This document shows positions 46,732-55,620 of a stretch of DNA of 64,000 nucleotides, in pieces. The first letter of the stretch is position 1, and each line of letters starts with the position of its first letter. The DNA lies in contig NZ_JAHEBT010000053.1 of assembly GCF_024642105.1 (NCBI RefSeq), positions 248,001-312,000 on the forward strand, given 5' to 3'. The DNA comes from Flavobacterium sp. (lineage in GTDB: Bacteria > Bacteroidota > Bacteroidia > Flavobacteriales > Flavobacteriaceae). A program made the translations under genes and the position numbers. The notes below the pieces were generated by a model, which worked only from the letters and a program-made list of their open reading frames with translations, ran no database searches and was not told where the DNA came from.

Positions 46732-47586
46732 TTACCTCGTACTTTTCGTCATTCTATCATTACCATAAATATCTTGTCGTAACTCACTATTTTTGAAATC
46801 CATTTCTTGAAGTAAGCTCAACATTTCTTGTCCTAAATATTGGTTAATTTCAAAATACAATTGACCTGTCTGATTTAGATTTTTCAGTGCCAATTGAGCT
46901 ATTTTTCGATAAAAAATTAAGGCATCATCATCTGCTACAAAAAGCGCCAAATGCGGTTCATTATCCAATACATTTTTTTTGATTTCTTGTTTTTCCAAAT
47001 GACGCACATACGGCGGATTGGAAACAATAACATCAAATTGCTGTCCTAAATCTTCGGTTTCCAAAATACTTTGACATATAAACTGTACTTGCACTTGATT
47101 CAATTCGGCATTTTTTTGGGCGGTAGCCAAAGCTTTTTCAGAAACATCCAAAGCAAAAACTTCCGCATTAGGTAGATTTTTAGCTAACGAAATGGCAATA
47201 CAACCACTCCCTGTTCCAATATCTAGAATTTTTACCTTCTTATTTCTAACTTCTGACTTTTGACTTTTGATTATCCAATCCACCAACTCTTCTGTTTCCG
47301 GTCTCGGAATCAAAACGTTCTCATTAACCTCAAATTCTAATCCGTAAAAATGAGTGGTGCCTAAAATATATTGAATTGGGATTTCTTTTTTTAATTGTTC
47401 CAAGACCGAATTCCAAGTTTCCAATTCGGCGATTGAAAACACCAATTCGGGCTGCAAAGCAATATCTATCCGCTTTAACTGATGTTTGAACTCCAAAATG
47501 AGATAGAAAAAACTTTCCGCCTCACCTGCATCATATAATGGAGTCAGTTCTTGAATAAATTGGTCTCGGTATTGTTTTATTGTCAT
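46732..47586 (-). CDS. prmC: Release factor glutamine methyltransferase PrmC
   Basis: SAM-dependent enzyme that methylates the GGQ glutamine of peptide release factors. 284 residues: a helical N-terminal domain, SAM motif LDIGTGSGCIA, and the NPPY motif in VSNPPYVRH. Residues 107-118 (KSQKSEVRNKKV), between the two domains, are encoded by a 7-bp microsatellite and are probably an extra linker. GNAT lies 21 bases upstream on the same strand. Confidence 0.9.
   Translation of the reverse strand: MTIKQYRDQFIQELTPLYDAGEAESFFYLILEFKHQLKRIDIALQPELVFSIAELETWNSVLEQLKKEIPIQYILGTTHFYGLEFEVNENVLIPRPETEELVDWIIKSQKSEVRNKKVKILDIGTGSGCIAISLAKNLPNAEVFALDVSEKALATAQKNAELNQVQVQFICQSILETEDLGQQFDVIVSNPPYVRHLEKQEIKKNVLDNEPHLALFVADDDALIFYRKIAQLALKNLNQTGQLYFEINQYLGQEMLSLLQEMDFKNSELRQDIYGNDRMTKSTR
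47233..47271 (-). repeat. 7-bp microsatellite inside the prmC coding region
   Basis: Plus-strand units TACCTTC, TTATTTC, TAACTTC, TGACTTT, TGACTTT, TGATTAT: 7-base period over about 39 bases. It codes for prmC residues about 106-118 and keeps the frame. Confidence 0.65.
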
Positions 47587-47607
47587 ATTGTGAAATTCAA
47601 AGTAGTT

Positions 47608-48093
47608 CTACAAATCTTGCAACATCCAAACCGGACAACTGGTATGTCCTGTGCAACCCATGGGTGCATCAATGTATTCAAAACCTGATTTTTTGTATAA
47701 TTTTTGTGCCGCATGCATAAATGGCATGGTCTCCAAATAACATTTTTTAAAACCAAATTCCCTCGCCGACTGCAGACAAATAGCCATCATTTCACTTCCA
47801 ATGCCTTTCCCACGAGTTTCGGGTAAAAAGTACATTTTTTGCAATTCGCAAATGCTTGGGGCTTCATTTTCCAAAGGAGCAATTCCGGCAACACCCTTAA
47901 TTTTTCCTTCATGTTCCACTACATAGTAAACAGATTTTGGTTTGTTGTATTCCTCATACATCAAATCCAAATAGGGATCTTCATAAGCTGTTCCAACTTT
48001 TGGAATATTCAATTCGTCAAAAACAGCGCGTATTAACTGAGCTACTGCTGCATTGTCTTTTTTTTCAATTTTCCTGATAAGCCAATTCTCCAT
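47608..48093 (-). CDS. GNAT family N-acetyltransferase
   Basis: 161 residues with the acetyl-CoA binding motif RGKGIGSEMM (motif A) and the preceding beta strand KMYFLPE. It ends with CPVWMLQDL. The substrate cannot be told. It precedes prmC on the same strand. Confidence 0.8.
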   Translation of the reverse strand: MENWLIRKIEKKDNAAVAQLIRAVFDELNIPKVGTAYEDPYLDLMYEEYNKPKSVYYVVEHEGKIKGVAGIAPLENEAPSICELQKMYFLPETRGKGIGSEMMAICLQSAREFGFKKCYLETMPFMHAAQKLYKKSGFEYIDAPMGCTGHTSCPVWMLQDL

Positions 48094-48183
48094 TTGTATA
48101 AAAGCTAATTTGAATCACAAAAGTAACTATTGTTTATTACAATTTTCGAAAGTTATCCCATAAATCGGAAAGCTAAAAAGTAG

Positions 48184-48191
48184 TACTTTTG
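48184..48191 (+). promoter_or_regulatory. ribD promoter -7 box, predicting a near leaderless mRNA
   Basis: TACTTTTG ends 4 bases before the ATG at 48196. A start site 5-8 bases downstream falls at the start codon. Confidence 0.5.
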
Positions 48192-48195
48192 TAAC

Positions 48196-49239
48196 ATGAA
48201 CAATCACGAACACTATATCGCTCGTTGCATCGAACTTGCCAAAAATGGTTTTGGAACTACCTATCCCAATCCAATGGTGGGCAGCGTGATTGTATATAAT
48301 GGTCAAATCATTGGCGAAGGTTGGCACCAAAAAGCAGGAGAACCCCACGCTGAAGTCAACGCCATCCGTTCTGTAAAAGACCCCTCTTTATTAGACAAAG
48401 CAACTATATATGTAAGTTTGGAACCTTGCAGTCATTTTGGAAAAACACCTCCCTGTTGCGATTTGATTATCAAAAATAAAATTCCGAATGTCGTTATTGG
48501 CACAGTCGATTCTAATATAAAAGTAGCTGGGAATGGTATTAAGCGATTGAAAGAAGCTGGCGCGAATGTCATGGTTGGAGTATTAGAAAAAGAATGTTAC
48601 GAACTCAACCAGCGTTTTTTTACGTTTCACGAAAAGAAAAGACCTTATATTATATTGAAATGGGCGGAAACGCAAGATGGTTTTATTGCTCCTTTAACAA
48701 AAAAAGAACAAAAACCGGTTTGGATTACTAACTCGTATTCCAGACAATTGGTGCACAAATGGCGCACCGAGGAACAAGCTATTTTAGTAGGTACACAAAC
48801 TGTAATAGATGATAATCCCAAATTAAATGCTCGAGATTGGGAAGGCAACAACCCTATTCGAGTAGTCATTGACCAAAACAATCGTATTCCAAAAAAAGCA
48901 CATGTACTTGATAATCAAGTTAAAACTATCCTATTTTCCAAAAATAAGAACACCGTTTCTTCCGAAAACACTATCTTTGAAGTAATTGATTTTCAAGAGA
49001 ATATAGCGCAACAAATTGTTGAACGATTGTACCAACACCAAATCCAATCCGTAATTATTGAAGGAGGCGCTCAAACATTGCAAACTTTTATAGATGCCAA
49101 CCTTTGGGATGAGTCTCGAGTATTTATTGGAAACACTAAATTCGGCACCGGAATAAAAGCGCCTGTATTGAATAAGACTCCGTCTAAAAAAGAAAAAATT
49201 AGAACCGATGAATTACTAATAATTAGAAATTATGATTGA
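48196..49239 (+). CDS. ribD: Riboflavin biosynthesis protein RibD (deaminase/reductase)
   Basis: Two-step enzyme of riboflavin synthesis: deaminates the pyrimidinone and then reduces the ribosyl side chain. The N-terminal deaminase has the zinc motif HAEVNAI and PCSHFGKTPPC; the C-terminal reductase begins near 145 with RPYIILKWAETQDGFIA and carries VIIEGGAQTLQTF. 347 residues, normal length. It overlaps the next gene by 8 bases, so the two are translated together. Confidence 0.95.
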   Translation: MNNHEHYIARCIELAKNGFGTTYPNPMVGSVIVYNGQIIGEGWHQKAGEPHAEVNAIRSVKDPSLLDKATIYVSLEPCSHFGKTPPCCDLIIKNKIPNVVIGTVDSNIKVAGNGIKRLKEAGANVMVGVLEKECYELNQRFFTFHEKKRPYIILKWAETQDGFIAPLTKKEQKPVWITNSYSRQLVHKWRTEEQAILVGTQTVIDDNPKLNARDWEGNNPIRVVIDQNNRIPKKAHVLDNQVKTILFSKNKNTVSSENTIFEVIDFQENIAQQIVERLYQHQIQSVIIEGGAQTLQTFIDANLWDESRVFIGNTKFGTGIKAPVLNKTPSKKEKIRTDELLIIRNYD

Positions 49240-49834
49240 TACTATTATTTTTGATTTTGGAGATATTTTCATCAATTTGGACAAACAAGCCACTATTGAC
49301 GGATTACAACGTTTGGGTTTATCTTCTTGGAACGAAGATTTAGACCAATTGAATATTTCATTTGAAAAAGGACAAATTTCAAGAGATAACTTTTTATTAG
49401 GGATTCAAAAGCACATCCCTACTGCAACGATAGAGGATATTTTAGCCGCCTGGAATGCCGTTTTATTAGATTTCCCATTACATCGATTGGAATTTTTGCA
49501 ATTATTGTCTCAAAAATACCGCCTCTTTTTATTGAGCAATACCGATGCTATTCATATTGACCATTTTGAACAAAGAGAAGGTGCTTCTTTTTATGGAGAT
49601 TTTTACAAATGTTTTGAAAAAGTATATTTTTCTTATGAAATGGGAATGAGAAAACCCGATGCCGAAATCTACCATGCCCTAATTCGTCAACACGAACTTT
49701 CACCAAAGCGTACCTTATTTGTAGATGATAAAAAAGACAATACTGAAGCTGCCAAAGCTTTAGGGCTACACGTATGGAATCTTCAAGTGGGTCAAGAAGA
49801 TGTAATTGAACTTTTGGACAAAAAAATAATTTAG
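49232..49834 (+). CDS. HAD family hydrolase (YihX-like)
   Basis: 200-residue phosphatase-like protein. Motif I reads IFDFGDIF, with Gly at the position of the second Asp, as in YihX and related HAD-IA members; motif II LLSNTD and motif III/IV GMRKPDAEIY and FVDDKKDN are present. Substrate unknown. It overlaps ribD by 8 bases, which suggests a role next to the riboflavin pathway (for example a phosphatase), but this is inference. Confidence 0.82.
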   Translation: MIDTIIFDFGDIFINLDKQATIDGLQRLGLSSWNEDLDQLNISFEKGQISRDNFLLGIQKHIPTATIEDILAAWNAVLLDFPLHRLEFLQLLSQKYRLFLLSNTDAIHIDHFEQREGASFYGDFYKCFEKVYFSYEMGMRKPDAEIYHALIRQHELSPKRTLFVDDKKDNTEAAKALGLHVWNLQVGQEDVIELLDKKII

Positions 49835-49849
49835 ACTACAAACTGCCTT

Positions 49850-50488
49850 TTGGAAATCAAAGACACCTATACTACCATAGCTCAGGCTACAGAAGAAATT
49901 TTGTTCAAAGAAAAAAGCAGTAAATTCTTTGGTTACGCCTTTCCTATTCAATCCGAAGAAGAAGTAAAACCAATTATTGAGCAATTACGAAAATTGCATC
50001 CCCATGCAGTTCATTATTGTTATGCCTACCAAATTGGTACAGAAAAAATAAGTTATAGAGCGAATGACGATGGCGAACCCAACAATACAGCAGGAGCTCC
50101 CATTTACGGACAAATTCAATCTTTTGGCTTGACCAATGTACTTTTGGTCGTGGTTCGCATCTTTGGCGGAATTAAATTAGGAGTCGGCGGCTTAATTACC
50201 GCGTACAAAACCACCGCACAATTGGTTTTAGAGGAAGCCGAAATCATTGAAAAAACAATCGACATCCATTTTTTGATTTCGTTTAACTACAAAAATATGA
50301 ATAAAGTAATGCGAGTAATCAAAGAAAAAAAGTTAGACATTATAACTCAATCTATGGAATTAGACGAAGATTCTGGACTCGCTTTGGGAAAAATAGAAAT
50401 CAAAACCCGAAAAAAAAATGCCGAAATGATTTTCGACATTTTTGATAATTTATTTGAAATCGAAATTAAACGCCTTTTAAGAAATTAA
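49850..50488 (+). CDS. YigZ/IMPACT family protein
   Basis: 212 residues of the YigZ family with YCYAYQIG, the DDGEPNNTAGAPIY motif and the GGIKLGVGGLITAY segment. The bacterial role is poorly known; IMPACT relatives affect the GCN2 kinase in eukaryotes. The likely start is TTG 49850, since no ATG lies before this motif; 15 bases after the HAD gene. Confidence 0.85.
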   Translation: MEIKDTYTTIAQATEEILFKEKSSKFFGYAFPIQSEEEVKPIIEQLRKLHPHAVHYCYAYQIGTEKISYRANDDGEPNNTAGAPIYGQIQSFGLTNVLLVVVRIFGGIKLGVGGLITAYKTTAQLVLEEAEIIEKTIDIHFLISFNYKNMNKVMRVIKEKKLDIITQSMELDEDSGLALGKIEIKTRKKNAEMIFDIFDNLFEIEIKRLLRN

Positions 50489-50508
50489 AAAAGCAGTAAT
50501 TCAACGAT

Positions 50509-50913
50509 TTATTCCATATCCTTTAAAAGTTCCAAAATATAATTTGGAGGTGCAATTGGACGACCCGTTTTTAGCGATACAAAAACCAAAATAAATTCGG
50601 CAGTTGTTAATAACTCATTCAATTCATTATATATCTTACAATCAAATTCTATCTTAACCGAAGATTGACTTTTGAAAGCAGTATGAACGGTGAGCAACTC
50701 ATCGTACCGCGCTGATTTTTTGTAATTGATATTCATCGATACAATAGGAAGCCCAATTCCTTCTTCTTCCATACTTTTATACGAAACTCCCTTATTTCTC
50801 AACCATTCCACGCGCCCCATCTCAAAATAAGGAATGTAATTTCCATGATATACTACCCCCATTTGGTCTGTTTCAGAGTAGCGAACACGCACTTGAATTT
50901 GATGATCTTTCAT
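50509..50913 (-). CDS. Acyl-CoA thioesterase, 4-hydroxybenzoyl-CoA thioesterase (YbgC-like) family
   Basis: 134-residue hot-dog fold protein: VRYSETDQMGVVYHGNYIPYFEMGRVEWLR is the family core with the active-site Asp/His region. It hydrolyses short acyl-CoA or acyl-ACP; the true substrate is not known. It converges with YigZ and is divergent to dnaA; the two share the AT-rich gap of 190 bases. Confidence 0.85.
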   Translation of the reverse strand: MKDHQIQVRVRYSETDQMGVVYHGNYIPYFEMGRVEWLRNKGVSYKSMEEEGIGLPIVSMNINYKKSARYDELLTVHTAFKSQSSVKIEFDCKIYNELNELLTTAEFILVFVSLKTGRPIAPPNYILELLKDME

Positions 50914-51102
50914 TATTTACAATTTAATTTTTAATGATTCTAAAAAGCTCTATACAACAATATTTTTACAAAAAAATCTGTTGAATAATTTTTTTTTAAA
51001 GAAATTTGTTCACATATTTGTTTTCCCAAAAAATTACAAAAACAGCCCCACTTTTTTTTGTAATAAAAATGTTAACCAAACTTAAATAATTTAACCGAAT
51101 AT
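50914..51102. other. AT-rich gap upstream of dnaA, origin candidate
   Basis: 189 bases between the divergent thioesterase and dnaA genes, with long A- and T-runs. Only one weak DnaA-box-like word (TTGTTCACA, two changes) is seen near 51007; no cluster. Confidence 0.3.
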
Positions 51103-52530
51103 ATGAACAAAACTGCTCAATCAGTATGGGAAAACTGTTTATCTTTCATAAAAGATAATATTCAAGACCAAGCCTACAAAACTTGGTTTGAACCAATCAA
51201 GTCAGTTGAACTTACCGATAATGCGTTATATATTCAAGTACCAAGTAAGTTTTTCTACGAATGGTTGGAAGAACATTACGTTAAATTATTAAAAGTGGCG
51301 CTTACCAAAGAACTTGGAAAAAACGCAAAGTTACTCTATAAAATTAAAATGGAGAACACTTATGGTAATAAACAACCGTACACGGAACAATTACCAAGTG
51401 CTAACAGATTGCAAATGAAACCGCAAGATGTAGACGCTCCTTTAAAAAATTTAAACCCTGAACTTAAAAATCCGTTTGTAATTCCTGGAATTCGTAATTT
51501 AAAAATCGAATCGCAACTGAATGCAAATTATAGCTTTGACAATTTCTTAGAAGGAGATTCTAACCGATTGGCACGTTCTGCTGGTATGGCTGTAGCCAAT
51601 AAGCCAGGAGGAACTTCTTTCAATCCGTTATTGATTTTTGGAGGAGTTGGTTTAGGAAAAACACACTTAGCGCATGCTATTGGTGTCGAAATTAAAGACA
51701 AATACCCAGAAAAAACAGTTTTATATATTTCAGCCGAAATTTTCACGCAACAATATATTGACTCAGTAAAGAAAAATACACGAAATGATTTCATTCATTT
51801 CTACCAATTGATTGATGTATTAATCATTGACGACGTTCAATTCCTTTCGGGAAAATCAGGAACTCAAGATGTATTCTTCCATATTTTCAATTACTTACAC
51901 CAAAACGGAAAACAAGTTATCTTGACTTCTGACAAGGCGCCTGTTGACATGCAAGACATTGAACAACGTTTGTTGTCTCGTTTCAAATGGGGATTGTCTG
52001 CCGAATTGCACCAACCTGATTACGAAACTAGAGTTTCTATCTTGAAAAACATTCTGTACCGTGACGGTGTTGAAATGCCAGAAGAAATTATTGAATATGT
52101 AGCGCGTAATATCAAAACGAACGTTAGAGAATTAGAAGGCGCTATCATCTCTTTGATTGCTCAATCTTCTTTCAACAAAAAAGAAGTGACAATTGAATTA
52201 GCGAAAAGCATCGTAGAGAAATTCGTAAAGAATGTCAAACGCGAAATTTCTATCGACTATATTCAAAAAATTGTTTCCGATTATTTCCAATTGGACTTAG
52301 AAACATTACAATCTAAAACTAGAAAAAGACACGTTGTTCAAGCAAGACAATTAGCGATGTTTTTTGCAAAGAAATTTACGAAAGCTTCTTTGGCCAACAT
52401 TGGATCTCAAATTGGAGATCGCGACCACGCTACCGTATTGCACGCTTGTAAAACCGTTGATAACCTAGTTTCTACAGACAAACAGTTTAAAAAGTTTGTT
52501 GAGGATATCCACAAAAAATTAACCTTATAG
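51103..52530 (+). CDS. dnaA: Chromosomal replication initiator protein DnaA
   Basis: Opens the replication origin. 475 residues with the N-terminal interaction domain, a linker, AAA+ domain (GGVGLGKTH Walker A, VLIIDDVQFL Walker B, sensor RLLSRF) and the C-terminal DNA-binding signature GDRDHATVLHACK. Start ATG 51103. In several Flavobacterium genomes dnaA is next to the origin and is followed by an LMW phosphatase and this methylase pair, as here. Confidence 0.97.
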   Translation: MNKTAQSVWENCLSFIKDNIQDQAYKTWFEPIKSVELTDNALYIQVPSKFFYEWLEEHYVKLLKVALTKELGKNAKLLYKIKMENTYGNKQPYTEQLPSANRLQMKPQDVDAPLKNLNPELKNPFVIPGIRNLKIESQLNANYSFDNFLEGDSNRLARSAGMAVANKPGGTSFNPLLIFGGVGLGKTHLAHAIGVEIKDKYPEKTVLYISAEIFTQQYIDSVKKNTRNDFIHFYQLIDVLIIDDVQFLSGKSGTQDVFFHIFNYLHQNGKQVILTSDKAPVDMQDIEQRLLSRFKWGLSAELHQPDYETRVSILKNILYRDGVEMPEEIIEYVARNIKTNVRELEGAIISLIAQSSFNKKEVTIELAKSIVEKFVKNVKREISIDYIQKIVSDYFQLDLETLQSKTRKRHVVQARQLAMFFAKKFTKASLANIGSQIGDRDHATVLHACKTVDNLVSTDKQFKKFVEDIHKKLTL

Positions 52531-52537
52531 ACAGCAA

Positions 52538-53005
52538 ATGTCCGTAAAAATCGTAATGGTTTGTTTGGGAAATATTTGTCGGTCACCTTTGGCCGAAGGA
52601 ATATTAGCCTCAAAATTACCCCAAGATAAATTTAGTGTAGATTCAGCAGGAACTGGTTCTTGGCATATTGGTCAATCACCCGACGAACGCTCTATTGCTG
52701 TAGCCAAAAAAAACGGTCTTGATATTTCACACCAAAGAGGAAGACAATTCAGCAGTGCTGACTTTGATACTTTTGATTATATTTATGTAATGGATAATTC
52801 CAATTACGAGAATGTTATCGCTTTGGCGGAGACCAATGAACAAAAAGCAAAAGTAACACTCATTATGAATGAGTTAACTCCTCAACAAAACCAAGACGTA
52901 CCTGACCCCTATTTTGGAATGCACAACGGATTTGATATTGTGTATGCCATGCTAGATGAAGTTTGTGACGTTATTGCTCAAAAATTGATTGCTAAACATC
53001 AATAA
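52538..53005 (+). CDS. Low molecular weight protein-tyrosine phosphatase
   Basis: 155 residues with the P-loop CLGNICRS (C9, R15) and the general acid in VPDPYF. It removes phosphate from tyrosine (or arsenate from substrate in related reductases). It starts 7 bases after dnaA and is probably cotranscribed. A target, such as a capsule kinase, is not visible in the window. Confidence 0.9.
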   Translation: MSVKIVMVCLGNICRSPLAEGILASKLPQDKFSVDSAGTGSWHIGQSPDERSIAVAKKNGLDISHQRGRQFSSADFDTFDYIYVMDNSNYENVIALAETNEQKAKVTLIMNELTPQQNQDVPDPYFGMHNGFDIVYAMLDEVCDVIAQKLIAKHQ

Positions 53006-53037
53006 ACTTTATTTTCCAAATCTAAAAATACACCGTT

Positions 53038-53760
53038 ATGAATACGAACACATCTTTAGGAAAATTGTATTTAATTCCAACTACTATGGGAGAAAGCGAC
53101 CCTATGGATGTATTGCCTCAAACGGTAAAAAGAGCTATCGAATTCATTGACTATTATATTGTAGAAAATGAAAAAACAGCGCGCAAATCAATAAAAGCGG
53201 TGCTTCCCGAAAAAAAACAATCGGAACTCGTCCTCTTTGCATTGAATAAACATACCGATGCAAGAGAACACCTAAGTTTTATCCAACCCTTATTAGAAGG
53301 CAAAAACGTAGGCTTAATGAGTGAAGCCGGTTGCCCAGGAGTTGCCGATCCAGGAGCAGTCATTGTAAAATTGGCACATGAAAAAGGAATTCAAGTCATT
53401 CCTCTTGTAGGCCCCTCCTCTATTCTTTTAGCCATGATGGCTTCAGGGATGAATGGACAAAGTTTTACTTTTAATGGGTATTTACCCATTGATAAAGGTG
53501 AAAAAAAATCAGCCTTAAAAAATTTAGAAAAATTATCTTTTGATAAAAATCAATCGCAAATTTTTATCGAAACACCGTATCGCAACAACAAATTGTTAGA
53601 GGATATTCTGCAAACGCTACAACCCGCAACACATCTTTGTATCGCAACCGATATTACCTTACCTACTGAATATATCAAAACACTACGCGTTGCTGATTGG
53701 AAAAAAACAAAAGTAGATTTGCACAACCGTCCTACTATTTTTATCATTCATAAAATGTAA
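53038..53760 (+). CDS. Tetrapyrrole methylase family SAM-dependent methyltransferase (RsmI-like)
   Basis: 240 residues with the tetrapyrrole-methylase fold: LYLIPTTMGE, MSEAGCPGVADPG (the RsmI-type glycine loop) and VGPSSILLAMMASG. In RsmI the family methylates 16S rRNA C1402; this member lacks part of the C-terminal region, so the target is unsure. It belongs to the dnaA run. Confidence 0.82.
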   Translation: MNTNTSLGKLYLIPTTMGESDPMDVLPQTVKRAIEFIDYYIVENEKTARKSIKAVLPEKKQSELVLFALNKHTDAREHLSFIQPLLEGKNVGLMSEAGCPGVADPGAVIVKLAHEKGIQVIPLVGPSSILLAMMASGMNGQSFTFNGYLPIDKGEKKSALKNLEKLSFDKNQSQIFIETPYRNNKLLEDILQTLQPATHLCIATDITLPTEYIKTLRVADWKKTKVDLHNRPTIFIIHKM

Positions 53761-53796
53761 TGATCTCAAATCATTCTTTTTAATTCAAATTATTAT

Positions 53797-53806
53797 GTAT
53801 GCATAC
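53797..53806. repeat. 10-bp palindrome before the SDR gene
   Basis: GTATGCATAC, a perfect palindrome 40 bases upstream of the SDR gene. Possible operator; short enough to be chance. Confidence 0.25.
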
Positions 53807-53845
53807 TAATTTATTCCTATATTTATCTCTCAAATTAGTACATCT

Positions 53846-54727
53846 ATGAGTTATACAGATAAAATGCTGCGTGATGACGCATTGAAAGGAAAAGTGATTG
53901 TCGTTACAGGTGGCGGAAGTGGTTTAGGAAAAGCAATGACTAAATATTTTTTAGAATTAGGTGCTAAAGTAGCCATCACCTCACGTGATTTAGACAAACT
54001 CAAGAACACTGCTTCTGAACTAGAAACCGAAACAGGAGGAACTTGTTTACCCATACAATGTGATGTTCGTCATTACGAAGAAGTAGAAAATATGCTTCAA
54101 GAAACACTGAAAACCTTTGGTAAAGTGGATATCTTATTGAACAATGCTGCAGGTAATTTTATTTCCCCAACCGAACGTTTGTCGTCTAATGCCTTTGACA
54201 CTATCATTGATATTGTGCTAAAGGGAACCAAAAACTGCACACTTGCTTTTGGAAAACATTGGATTGACACCAAACAAAGTTCATCTACTATACTAAATAT
54301 TGTGACTACTTATGCTTGGACCGGTTCGGCTTATGTAGTACCGAGCGCTACTGCAAAAGCAGGAGTCTTGGCTATGACCAAAAGTTTAGCCGTAGAATGG
54401 GCCAAATACGGAATCCGTACCAATGCCATTGCTCCAGGGCCTTTTCCTACCAAAGGTGCTTGGGACAGATTATTACCTGGTGATTTGGCCGAAAAATTTG
54501 ATATGGCCAAAAAAGTTCCTTTAAAACGCGTGGGAGACCATCAAGAATTAGCCAATTTGGCGGCTTATTTAGTTTCTGATTTTTCAGCCTACATCAACGG
54601 AGAAGTGGTGGTTATTGATGGAGGCGAATGGTTAAAAGGCGCCGGACAATTTAACTTATTAGAAGATATTCCAGCCGAAATGTGGGATATGTTAGAGATG
54701 ATGATTAAAGCCAAGAAAAACAAATAA
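53846..54727 (+). CDS. SDR oxidoreductase, 2,4-dienoyl-CoA reductase-like
   Basis: 293 residues with the NAD(P) motif TGGGSGLG and NNAAG. Instead of the classical YxxxK it has SATAK in VVPSATAKAG, preceded by TTYAWTGS; this layout, including AIAPGPFPTKGA, closely follows mitochondrial DECR1-type 2,4-dienoyl-CoA reductase. It would help to break down polyunsaturated acyl-CoA. The strong likeness is to eukaryotic-like bacterial members; exact substrate is inference. Confidence 0.82.
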   Translation: MSYTDKMLRDDALKGKVIVVTGGGSGLGKAMTKYFLELGAKVAITSRDLDKLKNTASELETETGGTCLPIQCDVRHYEEVENMLQETLKTFGKVDILLNNAAGNFISPTERLSSNAFDTIIDIVLKGTKNCTLAFGKHWIDTKQSSSTILNIVTTYAWTGSAYVVPSATAKAGVLAMTKSLAVEWAKYGIRTNAIAPGPFPTKGAWDRLLPGDLAEKFDMAKKVPLKRVGDHQELANLAAYLVSDFSAYINGEVVVIDGGEWLKGAGQFNLLEDIPAEMWDMLEMMIKAKKNK

Positions 54728-54735
54728 ATTACTTC

Positions 54736-54769
54736 AAAAAGGGCGTACTAAAACTAGTCGCTCTTTTTT
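54736..54769 (+). terminator. Terminator of the SDR gene
   Basis: Stem AAAGGGCG with CGCTCTTT (one G-U pair), followed by T7. Confidence 0.75.
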
Positions 54770-54844
54770 TATTCTTATCATTAAATAAATATAGCAAATT
54801 AGCAAACATTTAGCAAAAAACGAATTCACTCTGAATTAAATTCC

Positions 54845-54852
54845 TATTTTTG
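54845..54852 (+). promoter_or_regulatory. udk promoter -7 box
   Basis: TATTTTTG, 26 bases upstream of ATG 54879; no TTG -33 box seen. Confidence 0.35.
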
Positions 54853-54878
54853 TTAGGTAAACTATAGAATACAATTAT

Positions 54879-55490
54879 ATGCTCATTATTGGAATTGCAG
54901 GTGGAACAGGAAGTGGTAAAACCACTGTAGTCAATCAAATCGTCAATGAATTACCCGAAACAGAAGTAGGTATTATTTCGCAAGATTCTTATTACAGAGA
55001 AAACGTGGGAATGAGTTATGAAGAAAGAGCTGCAATTAATTTTGACCACCCAAGATCTATTGATTTTGAATTATTAGTACAACATCTAAAAGAATTAAAA
55101 GCTGGAAACAATATCGATCAGCCCGTATATTCTTTTGTATCTCACAATAGAACAAGCGATACTGTCTTTACTCACCCACGAAAAGTAATGATTGTGGAAG
55201 GAATTTTGATATTAACCAATCCTGAATTAAGAGATCTTTTTGATGTAAAAATATACGTGCAAGCTGATCCAGACGAGCGACTAATTCGACGATTAAAACG
55301 AGATATTGCTGATCGTGGTCGAGATATGGACGAAGTATTGAATCGTTATCAAACAACTCTGAAACCAATGCATTTACAATTTATCGAACCTACAAAAGCA
55401 TTTGCCGATATCATCATCCCGAACGACAAATACAATACAGTAGCAATAGATGTGGTTCGTGCCGTAATTAATCAGAAATTAAACGTTTAG
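54879..55490 (+). CDS. udk: Uridine kinase
   Basis: Phosphorylates uridine (and cytidine) in pyrimidine salvage. 203 residues with Walker A GGTGSGKT (8-15), SQDSYY, DHPRSIDF and RRLKRDIADRGRD (lid). Length and motifs match Udk. It heads a run with divIC and mutAB, separated from divIC by a repeat of family A. Confidence 0.92.
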   Translation: MLIIGIAGGTGSGKTTVVNQIVNELPETEVGIISQDSYYRENVGMSYEERAAINFDHPRSIDFELLVQHLKELKAGNNIDQPVYSFVSHNRTSDTVFTHPRKVMIVEGILILTNPELRDLFDVKIYVQADPDERLIRRLKRDIADRGRDMDEVLNRYQTTLKPMHLQFIEPTKAFADIIIPNDKYNTVAIDVVRAVINQKLNV

Positions 55491-55537
55491 AAAAATATAA
55501 ATCATCCGAAATTCAATTGTAAGCCAATTTTTATTTT

Positions 55538-55605
55538 GGAGCTATTTCCCGCTTTCCGTTACAATCCATTCTAAAAAGAATGGGATTTTCACTGCAATCG
55601 GGGCT
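55538..55605 (-). ncRNA. Structured intergenic repeat, family A, copy 3
   Basis: Read on the minus strand: AGCCC-GAT-G-AG, AATCC, inner hairpin CATTC-TTTTTA-GAATG, GATTGTAACGGAAAGC, GGGAAATAGCTCC. Compared with copy 1 (3278-3358) the boxes are kept while the inner stem is a different perfect hairpin. It lies between udk and divIC, opposite to both, so it may be an antisense RNA or just a repeat. Confidence 0.6.
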
Positions 55606-55620
55606 AAAAAAAAAGTAACA

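Noticed and set aside
50914..51102. Cluster of DnaA boxes marking oriC
   Set aside because: Only one weak box was found, so I list the gap as a candidate, not as an origin.
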